Positions 15,630-23,159 of a stretch of DNA of 64,000 nt are shown in pieces (positions within the stretch are counted from its first letter, which is position 1; the number at the start of each line of letters is the position of its first letter). A program made the translations under genes and the position numbers. The notes beneath the pieces were generated by a model. That model saw nothing but the letters and a program-made list of their open reading frames with translations, searched no databases and was not told where the DNA came from. Source of the stretch: an uncultured Eubacteriales bacterium. Lineage in GTDB: Bacteria > Bacillota > Clostridia > Oscillospirales > Acutalibacteraceae. The DNA lies in contig CAKSDJ010000001.1 of the NCBI GenBank assembly GCA_934445015.1, positions 1 through 64,000 on the forward strand, written 5' to 3'.

Positions 15630-16916
15630 CTAAGCATTTTTTAAAGTTACATCTTTGTTTATAACAGGCACACGTTTAACGTCGCCGCCGAGTTTTTGGA
15701 ACTTTTCGGCAAGACATTCATATCCGCGGTCAATATATATAATGTTTTCCACCTCGGTAGTACCCTCTGCCATAAGGCCCGCAATAACCATTGCGACACC
15801 CGCGCGCAGGTCAACCGCCTTAACAGGTGCCGGTGTAAGTTTTTCAACACCGGTTATAACCGCCATTTTGCCGTCAACCTGAATTTTTGCACCCATGCTT
15901 GTAAGTTGGTCAACATATCTGAACCGACTGTCCCAAACGCCTTCGGTTACAATGCTTGTACCGTCTGCAACCGACAAAAGGGTTGCCAGCTGAGGCTGCA
16001 TATCGGTAGGAAATCCGGGGTGCGGCATTGTTTTTATATTGCACTTTTTGGGGCGGCAGTTCATAGAAACACGAACCGCCTCGTCAAACTCCTGCACATC
16101 GGCGCCCGCCTCAATAAGTTTTGCGATAATTGATTCAAGGTGTTTTGGTATAACATTTTCTACAAGCACATCACCTTTTGTCGCGGCAGCGGCAACCATA
16201 TACGTGCCTGCCTCGATCTGATCGGGTATAATGCTGTAACTTGTGCCGTGAAGATTTTCAACGCCTCTTATTTTTATTACGTTAGTACCGGCGCCCATAA
16301 TGTTTGCGCCCATAGAGTTCAAAAAGTTTGCAAGATCAACAATGTGTGGCTCGCGTGCGGCGTTTTCAATAACCGTAAGGCCTCTTGCCTTTGTGGCGGC
16401 GAGCATTATATTTATTGTTGCGCCTACCGACACTACGTCAAGATATACCGAACAGCCGTGAAGTTGCGCGGCTTTTGCGTCAACCATACCGTTTTCTATA
16501 ATAACCTTTGCGCCGAGCGCTTCAAACCCTTTTATGTGTTGGTCAATAGGTCTTACGCCGAAATCGCATCCGCCCGGAGGCGCAACGCGCGCGCGGCTGT
16601 GCCTGCCCAAAAGTGCGCCCAAAAAATAACTTGAAGCACGCATACCCTCAGCCATATTTTTATCTATGACAAATGAATTTGCGTGTCTTGGGTCGATTTC
16701 AACAGTAGATCTGTTTATAGTACGGATCTCGGCGCCCAGCTCTTTCATAGCACGAAGAAGAGTTGAAACGTCGGATATTTCGGGTAAATTTTCAATTATG
16801 CACGGTGTATCTGCAAGTAAAACCGCAGGCAGAATGGCAACCGCCGCGTTTTTTGCGCCGCTTATGCGAACACTGCCCTTTAACGGCTTTCCACCGTTGA
16901 TAATAAATTTTTCCAA
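15630..16916 (-). CDS. murA: UDP-N-acetylglucosamine 1-carboxyvinyltransferase
   Basis: MurA transfers enolpyruvate from PEP to UDP-GlcNAc, the first committed step of peptidoglycan synthesis. The 428-residue protein shows GAKNA (Lys 22, Asn 23), the catalytic loop PPGGCDFGVRPID with Cys about 117 (the fosfomycin target), and the C-terminal DRGYECLAEK segment. I start at TTG 16916, which gives the family N-terminus MEKFIINGGKPL and has GGGAG 8 nt upstream. A GTG three codons earlier sits on that box. It has its own promoter at 16986-17014. Confidence 0.97.
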   Translation of the reverse strand: MEKFIINGGKPLKGSVRISGAKNAAVAILPAVLLADTPCIIENLPEISDVSTLLRAMKELGAEIRTINRSTVEIDPRHANSFVIDKNMAEGMRASSYFLGALLGRHSRARVAPPGGCDFGVRPIDQHIKGFEALGAKVIIENGMVDAKAAQLHGCSVYLDVVSVGATINIMLAATKARGLTVIENAAREPHIVDLANFLNSMGANIMGAGTNVIKIRGVENLHGTSYSIIPDQIEAGTYMVAAAATKGDVLVENVIPKHLESIIAKLIEAGADVQEFDEAVRVSMNCRPKKCNIKTMPHPGFPTDMQPQLATLLSVADGTSIVTEGVWDSRFRYVDQLTSMGAKIQVDGKMAVITGVEKLTPAPVKAVDLRAGVAMVIAGLMAEGTTEVENIIYIDRGYECLAEKFQKLGGDVKRVPVINKDVTLKNA

Positions 16917-16985
16917 GTACGGCACTCCCGTCTTTTGAAATATTACATTAAAAATAGTATTAACCTGATTGTTATAAGCAATTCA

Positions 16986-17014
16986 ATTATATACGCTAAA
17001 ACATATTTTGTCAA
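16986..17014 (-). promoter_or_regulatory. murA promoter
   Basis: On the minus strand TTGACA (17014-17009) and TATAAT (16991-16986) are 17 bp apart, both exact consensus, ending about 70 bp before the start codon. Confidence 0.82.
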
Positions 17015-17020
17015 ACAGAA

Positions 17021-17842
17021 CTATTCCGCCAAATGACGCGCAACCGATTTTTTGCGTCTTTTTGCGCTGTCTGAAAAATTGCAGACCGTAAATGCAAAAA
17101 CAAAAATTCCGACAGATACGGTAAGCAGTATTTCCGATATATCCTTATTTGACAAAGTAATATTTTTAACCGTAACGTTTATTATTTTAGGTACGGTCGA
17201 AACCGTGCAAAGCATAACCGAGGCAATGCTCGAAGCAAACAGTTTTTTGTTTTCGTTTTTGCCGCCTGATATATTGTTCTCAAATTTTGCAAATTCAAAC
17301 ATAAAAATAAGCAAAGTACCGTTTGTAAAAATTAAAAAAATGTTTTCGGTAACAAGCGACAGCGCCGAGGTGCTGACAAAAACGGTTATAAGTTTTAAAA
17401 TGAAATAAAAAACGGGTATTGAAAAAATCATAGTATGTCTGTTGTAATCGTACACATTTTTTAAACCGTAAGCAAAAAACGCAACAGCCGTGGGTATGCC
17501 GAGAATCACAAGCAATACGTTATACCAGCCGCCCGACTGAAGATTCGCAACACTTGATACAACATTAAAAATAAACATTCCGCCGGCCAGTGCAGACGAC
17601 ACCGCAACGCACGGTTTAAATTTAACGTTACAACCTTTAATGCAGTCGCCCGTGTACCCGAGTATGCTTACCGCCGCAACCGACGCGCAAATCACTATCA
17701 TAATAACAGTGCTTATTCCGGTGTACTGTTGTTTTATAAAGCCGGTTGTTTCATCAACGGTAAAAATCAATTGCACCGTTCTTAAAAAAACGCATATCAA
17801 AAGCGCAAAATAAAGTAAATTTACAGTGTGTCTGTATCTCAT
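17021..17842 (-). CDS. hypothetical multi-pass membrane protein
   Basis: I do not recognise this family. The 273-residue product has about eight predicted membrane helices with short loops and a basic tail (SDSAKRRKKSVARH). A polar loop KFENNISGGKNENKK splits the last two helices from the rest. There is no catalytic motif or known transporter signature. The start at 17842 is chosen because AAAGGTGAT lies 6 nt upstream; an in-frame codon at 17878 would extend into the region shared with spoIID's upstream side. It is divergent from spoIID, which makes a sporulation link possible but unsupported otherwise. Confidence 0.75.
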   Translation of the reverse strand: MRYRHTVNLLYFALLICVFLRTVQLIFTVDETTGFIKQQYTGISTVIMIVICASVAAVSILGYTGDCIKGCNVKFKPCVAVSSALAGGMFIFNVVSSVANLQSGGWYNVLLVILGIPTAVAFFAYGLKNVYDYNRHTMIFSIPVFYFILKLITVFVSTSALSLVTENIFLIFTNGTLLIFMFEFAKFENNISGGKNENKKLFASSIASVMLCTVSTVPKIINVTVKNITLSNKDISEILLTVSVGIFVFAFTVCNFSDSAKRRKKSVARHLAE

Positions 17843-17941
17843 ATAATCACCTTTGAGAATTTTCAAAAAATTTTCCACATATATATTTTATATACACAAA
17901 GGTCAAAAGTCAACATAATTAAACCGTACAAAGGATATGCT

Positions 17942-18916
17942 ATGAAAAACACATTTATACAAACATTGATTTTGGCATTTTCAATGCTGGTTATTCCGTT
18001 GTTCTCAATCACAGGCAAAGCGGCGCAGGACAATGTATTGCCTACCGGTGAAAACATAAGCGATATTATTTATGAACCGTTAAACGCAAACACCGATTTT
18101 AATAACTTTAAAGTTTTAAAAGACGGCAAAGTCACAAGCGTAAGCGCAAAAGATTATGTTTTCGGCGTGGTTGCTGCGGAAATGCCTGCGCTTTACCACG
18201 AGGAGGCATTAAAGGCACAGGCGGTAGCGGCATATACCTTTGCCTGTTATAAAAAAAATACTTCACAAAATGCGGAATATGACATCGTCGCCGACCCTGA
18301 GACTGCTCAGTGCTTTATAACACGGGAGGAAGCCGCCGAAAAATGGGGTGAAAAAGCAACCGAATACAGCGAAAAGATTGAAAAATGCGTAGACGAGGTT
18401 TTAGGTCAGATGCTGGTGTATGAAAAGGCACCGATATTTGCCGCATATCATGCAATTTCGGCAGGCAGCACAAATGCGTGCGCCGACGTATGGGGCAAAG
18501 ATATTCCGTATTTAAAAAGCACAGACAGTATGGGCGATAAACTTGCAAACGGGTATTTGAGCGAAGCAACATTTACGGCAGACGAAATCGCCGAAAAGTT
18601 AAAGGGAATCGCCGAGGCCTCCGGAGAAGCGCAAAACTATTTCGGTGACGCCGAAACTACCGACAACGGCTATGTAAAAACAATTATGTTTTGCGGCAAA
18701 AAAGTTTCGGGCAGCGAAATTTCAAAAGCATTGGGGCTTCGTTCAAGCCATTTTGAAGTAACGTTCGCCGACGGCAATTTTAATTTCAGCGTAAAGGGTT
18801 ACGGTCACGGCGTGGGTATGAGTCAGAACGGCGCAAACTATATGGCGCAGCAAGGCAGCGATTATAAAGAAATTCTGCTCCACTATTATAAGGGCGCGGT
18901 TTTGCAAAAAAATTGA
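17942..18916 (+). CDS. spoIID: SpoIID/LytB-domain protein (sporulation lytic transglycosylase)
   Basis: SpoIID degrades peptidoglycan strands during engulfment. The 324-residue protein has an N-terminal membrane anchor or signal (about residues 5-26), then the SpoIID domain: AKDYVFGVVAAEMPALYHEEALKAQ with the catalytic-type Glu about 80, AYTFACYKK, and a C-terminal GYGHGVGMSQNGANYMA. AAAGGA lies 6 nt before the ATG at 17942; an earlier in-frame start at 17828 would add residues read through the divergent gene's start. I cannot separate true SpoIID from a SpoIID-like paralogue without comparing the genome. No clear SigE promoter is visible. Confidence 0.9.
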   Translation: MKNTFIQTLILAFSMLVIPLFSITGKAAQDNVLPTGENISDIIYEPLNANTDFNNFKVLKDGKVTSVSAKDYVFGVVAAEMPALYHEEALKAQAVAAYTFACYKKNTSQNAEYDIVADPETAQCFITREEAAEKWGEKATEYSEKIEKCVDEVLGQMLVYEKAPIFAAYHAISAGSTNACADVWGKDIPYLKSTDSMGDKLANGYLSEATFTADEIAEKLKGIAEASGEAQNYFGDAETTDNGYVKTIMFCGKKVSGSEISKALGLRSSHFEVTFADGNFNFSVKGYGHGVGMSQNGANYMAQQGSDYKEILLHYYKGAVLQKN

Positions 18917-18924
18917 AATTTTAC

Positions 18925-18953
18925 TTGACAAATCAACAAGCGTTATATATAAT
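18925..18953 (+). promoter_or_regulatory. rplJ-rplL promoter
   Basis: TTGACA (18925-18930) and TATAAT (18948-18953), both exact consensus, with a 17-bp spacer. Confidence 0.85.
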
Positions 18954-18959
18954 GGTTTA

Positions 18960-19080
18960 GCAATCCAAAGACAGTAGGTGGCATTTGCCGTAAGTTTTAT
19001 CGCCTGCCGAGGTGAGCGTGAATTATTGATTTTTTGATTTTTCATGTCTGCCCTTGATGTCCTTGGGTGGACATTTTTTA
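18960..19080 (+). promoter_or_regulatory. ribosomal protein L10 leader with attenuator
   Basis: The leader contains AAAGACAGTAGGTGG and CCTGCCGAGGTGA, the two strands of the kinked L10-binding stem in Firmicutes L10 leaders. It ends with TGTCC TTGGG TGGACA and six T residues (19055-19078), an intrinsic attenuator. The alternative pairing CCCTTGATGTCCTTGGG overlaps it. Free L10-L12 complex should favour termination. Confidence 0.85.
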
Positions 19081-19102
19081 TTTCACGCGGAGGTGAAACG
19101 AA

Positions 19103-19615
19103 TTGCCAAACGCAAAGGTTTTAGAAGCAAAAAAACAGGCTGTTGCGGATCTTTCCGAAAAAATCGGCGCCGCAGTCGCAGGTGTAATTGTTGACTACAA
19201 AGGTATCACTGTTGCCGACGATACCGCACTCCGTAAAGAGTTGCGCGAAAACGGTATTCACTACTCGGTAGTTAAAAATTCCACGTTAAGACGCGCCGTA
19301 GAGGGCACCGACCTTGCAGAGATCGCAAACGTGTGCGAAGGCACAACCGCTATTGCACTCTCTGATGAAGATTACACAGCAGCAGCAAGAATACTTTGCA
19401 AGTTTGCCGACGGTCATGAAAACTTTAAGGTTAAGTCGGGTATACTTGAAGGCAAGGTTGTAGATGTTAACACTATTACCGAACTTGCAAAACTTCCGTC
19501 AAGGGATGTTCTTCTTGCAACAGTTCTCAGTGCTTTCCAAGCACCGATCGCAGCATTTGCACGTGCTGTACAGGCCATTGTTGATAAAGACGGTGAGCCC
19601 GAAGCAGCAGAATAA
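19103..19615 (+). CDS. rplJ: 50S ribosomal protein L10
   Basis: L10 anchors L12 dimers to the ribosome at the base of the stalk. The 170-residue product has the family length, with KGITVADDTALRKELRENGIHYSVVKNS near residues 32-60 and a helical C-terminus (APIAAFARAVQAI) that binds L12. The start is a TTG at 19103 preceded by GGAGGTG; this is unusual for a ribosomal-protein gene but is the only well-placed start. It is controlled by the L10 leader. Confidence 0.97.
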   Translation: MPNAKVLEAKKQAVADLSEKIGAAVAGVIVDYKGITVADDTALRKELRENGIHYSVVKNSTLRRAVEGTDLAEIANVCEGTTAIALSDEDYTAAARILCKFADGHENFKVKSGILEGKVVDVNTITELAKLPSRDVLLATVLSAFQAPIAAFARAVQAIVDKDGEPEAAE

Positions 19616-19653
19616 TTAAAAAATTTTAAAAAAGATTATTGGAGGAAATTAAA

Positions 19654-20031
19654 ATGGCATCTGAAAAGATTACAGCTATGATTGAAGAGTTAAAAACTCT
19701 TACAGTTCTTGAACTTTCTGAACTTGTTAAAGCAGTAGAAGAGGAGTTTGGCGTATCTGCAGCCGCTGCAGTAGCAGTAGCAGCACCGGCAGACGGTGGC
19801 GCAGCAGCCGCTGAAGAGAAAACCGAATTTGACGTTGTTCTCGCAGAGGCAGGCGCTGAAAAAATTAAGGTTATTAAAGTTGTTCGCGAAATCACAGGTC
19901 TTGGCCTTGCTGATGCAAAGGCACTTGTTGACGGCGCACCCAAAACCCTTAAAGAAGCAGCTTCTAAAGAAGACGCTGAAGCAATCAAAGCAAAACTTGA
20001 AGAAGTTGGCGCAAAGGTTGAACTTAAGTAA
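19654..20031 (+). CDS. rplL: 50S ribosomal protein L7/L12
   Basis: The 125-residue stalk protein recruits translational GTPases. It shows the N-terminal dimerisation region ([30 protein letters not shown]), an Ala-rich hinge (about 34-55) and the C-terminal globular domain with [41 protein letters not shown] lies 8 nt before the ATG at 19654. It is followed by a strong terminator, so rpoBC does not follow here. Confidence 0.98.
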   Translation: MASEKITAMIEELKTLTVLELSELVKAVEEEFGVSAAAAVAVAAPADGGAAAAEEKTEFDVVLAEAGAEKIKVIKVVREITGLGLADAKALVDGAPKTLKEAASKEDAEAIKAKLEEVGAKVELK

Positions 20032-20056
20032 TTTAAGATCTGCTCAAAACTTTTCG

Positions 20057-20087
20057 GCTCACCGTTTTAAAACGGTGAGCTTTTTGT
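20057..20087 (+). terminator. rplJL terminator
   Basis: GCTCACCGTTTT and AAAACGGTGAGC form a 12-bp perfect stem followed by TTTTTGTTTG. Confidence 0.95.
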
Positions 20088-20122
20088 TTGCGCAAATTGC
20101 TTCAGGTGCAGGAGTTAACTTA

Positions 20123-20156
20123 AAAAGGTCCCGGGGGATTACCCCGAGACCTTTTG
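20123..20156. terminator. terminator between rplL and the exported protein gene
   Basis: AAAAAGGTCCCGGGG and CCCCGAGACCTTTT pair around GATTA, with A/T runs on both flanks; it mainly serves the leftward gene that ends at 20175. Confidence 0.85.
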
Positions 20157-20174
20157 GTTCATCTAAGCTTAATT

Positions 20175-21104
20175 TTATCCAAGCGGAAGCACGGCAGTAG
20201 CATGATTTTTAGGAACAGAATAACTTACAGCCACGTTACCCCTGTCATCAGCAACAATTCTTATGCTTTGCCAATCAACATCGGATTCGGCAGTGCTTTC
20301 CTTTATTTTGTTATCGATATATTCCTTAGTGTAGTCAATGTTTTTACCTTCAAATTTGTACGTAAAATCACTTACATACACAATTGCACCGTCATAACCG
20401 ACGCAAACGCTGAGCCTGTCAACGCTTTTATATCCGCCGATATATCTTGTGTATTCAAAACCGTAATATCCGTATTGTGATTCGTATGAACTGCGCTCAT
20501 ATTTTGCTATATCACATTTTGTTTTTGCGTACTCATCGGCAATTTTTTGTGCGGAGTCTTTATCTATACTTCCGTCGGTTTTTTCTGTAATAAGCGATTT
20601 CATATCCGCAATAAACAGTCTGCCTGTTTCTGCGGCAAATTCGAACTTATTGCCTAAGTCGTCGCTGTATACAACCTTTTTATCATAATTCAAGGCATCA
20701 TTAACATTTGAAAATTTTAAATTAAACTTTTTATCGTTTATAGTTTCTGCTTTTTCGGCCCTGAAATCAAAATCGGTGTCTACATACTCTGCAATTTCGG
20801 ATTTAACCGACTTATCTGCGGCTGTCAAAACTTCTTTTTCTGCTTCTGCTGTTTTTGCACCAGCGTCTTTTACAGCTGCTTCTGATGTTTTTGCACCCAC
20901 GTCTTTTACAGTTGTTTCTGCTGATTTTTCTTCAACTGAATTTTCAGGGATTTCCGTATTCTGAACATCTGAAATTTCCGAAGAAACCTCCGCTTTATTT
21001 TCTTTATTATTTTCTTTTATAAGAGAAATGCTTTTAAAACCTATTAAACAAGACACGCAAACTGCAACAACTGAAGCAACAATCAAATACAAACGTTTTT
21101 TCAT
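20175..21104 (-). CDS. membrane-anchored extracytoplasmic protein of unknown function
   Basis: I do not recognise the family with certainty. The 309-residue product has an N-terminal membrane anchor (about residues 4-24), then a low-complexity Glu/Ala/Lys-rich linker to about residue 100 that holds an imperfect repeat (VKDVGAKTSEA / VKDAGAKTAEA). The C-terminal half (about 140-309) is globular; its YTRYIGGYKSVDRLSVCVGYDGAIVYV stretch resembles one repeat of PepSY/YcdB-like domains, but that is a weak resemblance. The ATG at 21104 overlaps the stop of a 19-codon frame. No conserved catalytic motif. Confidence 0.78.
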   Translation of the reverse strand: MKKRLYLIVASVVAVCVSCLIGFKSISLIKENNKENKAEVSSEISDVQNTEIPENSVEEKSAETTVKDVGAKTSEAAVKDAGAKTAEAEKEVLTAADKSVKSEIAEYVDTDFDFRAEKAETINDKKFNLKFSNVNDALNYDKKVVYSDDLGNKFEFAAETGRLFIADMKSLITEKTDGSIDKDSAQKIADEYAKTKCDIAKYERSSYESQYGYYGFEYTRYIGGYKSVDRLSVCVGYDGAIVYVSDFTYKFEGKNIDYTKEYIDNKIKESTAESDVDWQSIRIVADDRGNVAVSYSVPKNHATAVLPLG

Positions 21105-21160
21105 TGCGCTTTTCTCCCTTTCTGCTTACATTTTTGTACAATTTTAAATTCGTTATGCAT
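21101..21160 (-). CDS. possible 19-residue upstream peptide coupled to the exported protein gene
   Basis: ATG at 21160 is preceded by GGAGGAG about 6 nt upstream, a stronger site than that of most real genes here. It reads MHNEFKIVQKCKQKGRKAQ and stops at TGA 21103-21101, overlapping the next ATG as ATGA. The peptide is basic with no membrane segment. It may exist to couple translation or respond to arginine/lysine supply; coding is unproven. Confidence 0.4.
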   Translation of the reverse strand: MHNEFKIVQKCKQKGRKAQ

Positions 21161-21204
21161 CGGTATCTCCTCCATATAATATCATATGCGGCTTTCCCGT
21201 CTTT

Positions 21205-21233
21205 ATTGTAACAAATATTAAATCAAATTGCAA
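21205..21233 (-). promoter_or_regulatory. promoter of the 19-codon frame and exported protein gene
   Basis: On the minus strand TTGCAA (21233-21228) and TACAAT (21210-21205) with a 17-bp spacer; transcript would start near 21198. Confidence 0.65.
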
Positions 21234-21260
21234 GTTTTTTTTACTCACAGCAATAAAATG

Positions 21261-22838
21261 TCAGTGCTTTACAACCTGATTCTTATCACCTACAATACAG
21301 TATGAGTTTAACCCACAGTATATTTCTTCCGTCAGGACATTTTCAGGTATGTTATTGTTTACAATATCATTACGCGTATATCCAGCATAAGCCAAATTGG
21401 CATCAAGGGTTATTTCATACGCCTGACTTGCAGCGGATGCGACAGTATTGCCCTCACCTAACAGCCTTGTAAACTCAATCATCCACTTAGGAGAGCCCAT
21501 TGTAGTCACGGTTTGAAGAGTATCGTAATAATAACGATACCATGTTTCATTTTCAAAACCGACAACTGTTTTAACTCCCTTACTGTGTAATACGTTTACA
21601 AAATTTGTTGAGTCGCTTTCACCGCCTTTTGCGGTTTCGCAAGCTGTTGATACAAAACATCTTGTATTAGAAAAATAATTGCTTGGCAGTTCACTCAGGT
21701 CACTTGTAGTATAAAGACCGTAGCACACCGTGCAATTTTCATCCTGACAATCTATATGGTCATTATAAATATTTCTCATGCTCCACTGTATACCCTCTTT
21801 ATATCCGTGAGTGGCGATTGCACAATATGATGATTCTCGTATAAACCTACTGCAAGAATAGTATCGATCTGTAGCACTTGCCGCATAATTATATCTGTGC
21901 AATTCAGAGCAACCGATATTCTGGCAATACCCCTGAATATTACTATCCATTATCCAGCTTGAATGGTCTATTCCGTTTCTATCAATCATACCTAATAAGG
22001 TTATAGGCTTACAATTGTTATACATGCTGTCTTTAAGCACAGGTGAAACACCGCTGCCGTCATACATATAAATTATTATTCGAAATCTCGCCTCACCGTA
22101 ATCGTCCCAATCTATGGGAATTGTAAACCCATGATAGCCATTACCGTAACCTTCTGTCGCTAAGTCACCGCGATATTCATTTGCGCTTTTTGTTATTATT
22201 TTAATAACATTTCCATCCAATCCTATTATGTGCACATGTACCCCAACTGGTTCATTCGGTGCGTCCGGTTTCCAGGCCCAACCTCCTATTCCGGTGCTTT
22301 TCAATGCATCAACAGAACCGGTCATACTTCTTACAGTAAAACTAATCGGAGCATTATTAAGCAGGGCATTGGAACTATTTACGCCTATTGCATAAGCATA
22401 AACCGAATACGTACCGGGTTTATAATCTATCCAGTTTATACTGTAATCAAAACCGTGATATCCATCTCCGTATCCTGCAGACTTTAAATCTGCCCTGTAA
22501 ATATCTGCTGTTGCCGTTCTTATATGTTGCTCTCCTGTTGAATTGTTTATTATGTATATGTGTACTTGCAACGCGGTGTTCGGCAATCCGCTTTGATATG
22601 CCCAACCGTGTATTCGGCTTGCACTGACGCCGTCTAAAAAACCACCCGGAGTTGATGCGGCAGCATATACGGTGTTATCGCTAACATCGATCAAGTCAGT
22701 TGTGCTACAACCCAAATCAACGCTTCGGGTTGTTTCGTTTATATTTGATTTTGAAACCGGTGCAGCCGCAATGGCATTAAGTGATAAAGTAAAAGCCAAA
22801 ATAACAAGAATGAATGTTGCCGTTAATTTGTTTTTCAT
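21261..22838 (-). CDS. secreted protein with two tandem repeat domains and a CHAT-like cysteine-peptidase region
   Basis: A 525-residue exported protein with a signal peptide (about 1-26). Residues about 76-170 and 184-268 are two copies of one domain: each has GWA[YW], then PN, VH[IV] strands, YR[AG]DL, GYG[DN]GYHGF and a W-D/Y ending. The C-terminal half has ATHGY (His 344) and FVSTACETAKGG (Cys 400), followed by GVKTVVGFENETW and a helix with ASAASQAYE. That order matches the His-Cys dyad and trailing segments of CHAT/caspase-like (clan CD) peptidases. It is rich in Cys (C276, C305, C310, C329, C339, C364, C369, C372, C394 and others). AAGGAAGG precedes the ATG. Protease activity is inference; it could be an inactive relative. 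Confidence 0.85.
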   Translation of the reverse strand: MKNKLTATFILVILAFTLSLNAIAAAPVSKSNINETTRSVDLGCSTTDLIDVSDNTVYAAASTPGGFLDGVSASRIHGWAYQSGLPNTALQVHIYIINNSTGEQHIRTATADIYRADLKSAGYGDGYHGFDYSINWIDYKPGTYSVYAYAIGVNSSNALLNNAPISFTVRSMTGSVDALKSTGIGGWAWKPDAPNEPVGVHVHIIGLDGNVIKIITKSANEYRGDLATEGYGNGYHGFTIPIDWDDYGEARFRIIIYMYDGSGVSPVLKDSMYNNCKPITLLGMIDRNGIDHSSWIMDSNIQGYCQNIGCSELHRYNYAASATDRYYSCSRFIRESSYCAIATHGYKEGIQWSMRNIYNDHIDCQDENCTVCYGLYTTSDLSELPSNYFSNTRCFVSTACETAKGGESDSTNFVNVLHSKGVKTVVGFENETWYRYYYDTLQTVTTMGSPKWMIEFTRLLGEGNTVASAASQAYEITLDANLAYAGYTRNDIVNNNIPENVLTEEIYCGLNSYCIVGDKNQVVKH

Positions 22839-23159
22839 ATTTAACCTTCCTTTTACATTTTGTTTTTAGTGCAATATTTTATGGTGGACTTCTCATTATA
22901 ATTCATCTCCTAAGGCAGCTATAATGCTAAAATTTTCTGTTTTGAAAATATCACAAAATCACACCAAATGTAAAGATAAATCGTTCGTCAAATTTCGACA
23001 TTTAAAACGACATTCTAAACAAAAGTTATTAGTAAAAAACGAAAATATTGTTTAATATTCATATATCACATTGTTTGCAGTTTATTTTATTTTTGTCGTA
23101 TATTGTCGAAATGTTTTTGTATATTTTTTAACCCCCTACCTTTTCGGCAGGGGGTTATT
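22839..23159. promoter_or_regulatory. 321-bp intergenic region with Spo0A-like boxes
   Basis: No gene is visible. On the minus strand, TGTCGAA (23000-22994) and TGACGAA (22990-22984) lie in tandem with a 10-bp period; on the plus strand TGTCGTA (23094-23100) and TGTCGAA (23104-23110) do the same about 100 bp away. TGTCGAA is the Spo0A (0A) box core. An AGGAGATG followed by ATG and five codons (near 22895) is probably chance. A 9-bp hairpin with GAAA loop lies at 23131-23157. Confidence 0.6.
23131..23157 (-). terminator. stable hairpin after the GHL10-like lipoprotein gene
   Basis: CCCCCTGCC and GGTAGGGGG pair across GAAAA, directly after the stop at 23160. The leftward flank is A-rich rather than U-rich, so this is an atypical terminator or a 3'-end stabiliser. 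Confidence 0.5.

Noticed and set aside
17880..17940. SigE-type promoter before spoIID
   Set aside because: CGTACAAA and GTCAAAA at 16-bp spacing match the consensus only loosely; too weak to list.
22880..22899. Five-codon frame MRSPP after AGGAGATG upstream of the CHAT-like gene
   Set aside because: Very short and without any second feature; treated as chance.
23131..23157. Strong intrinsic terminator after the lipoprotein gene
   Set aside because: The hairpin is real but the leftward flank is A-rich with no U run, so it is only listed as an atypical end.
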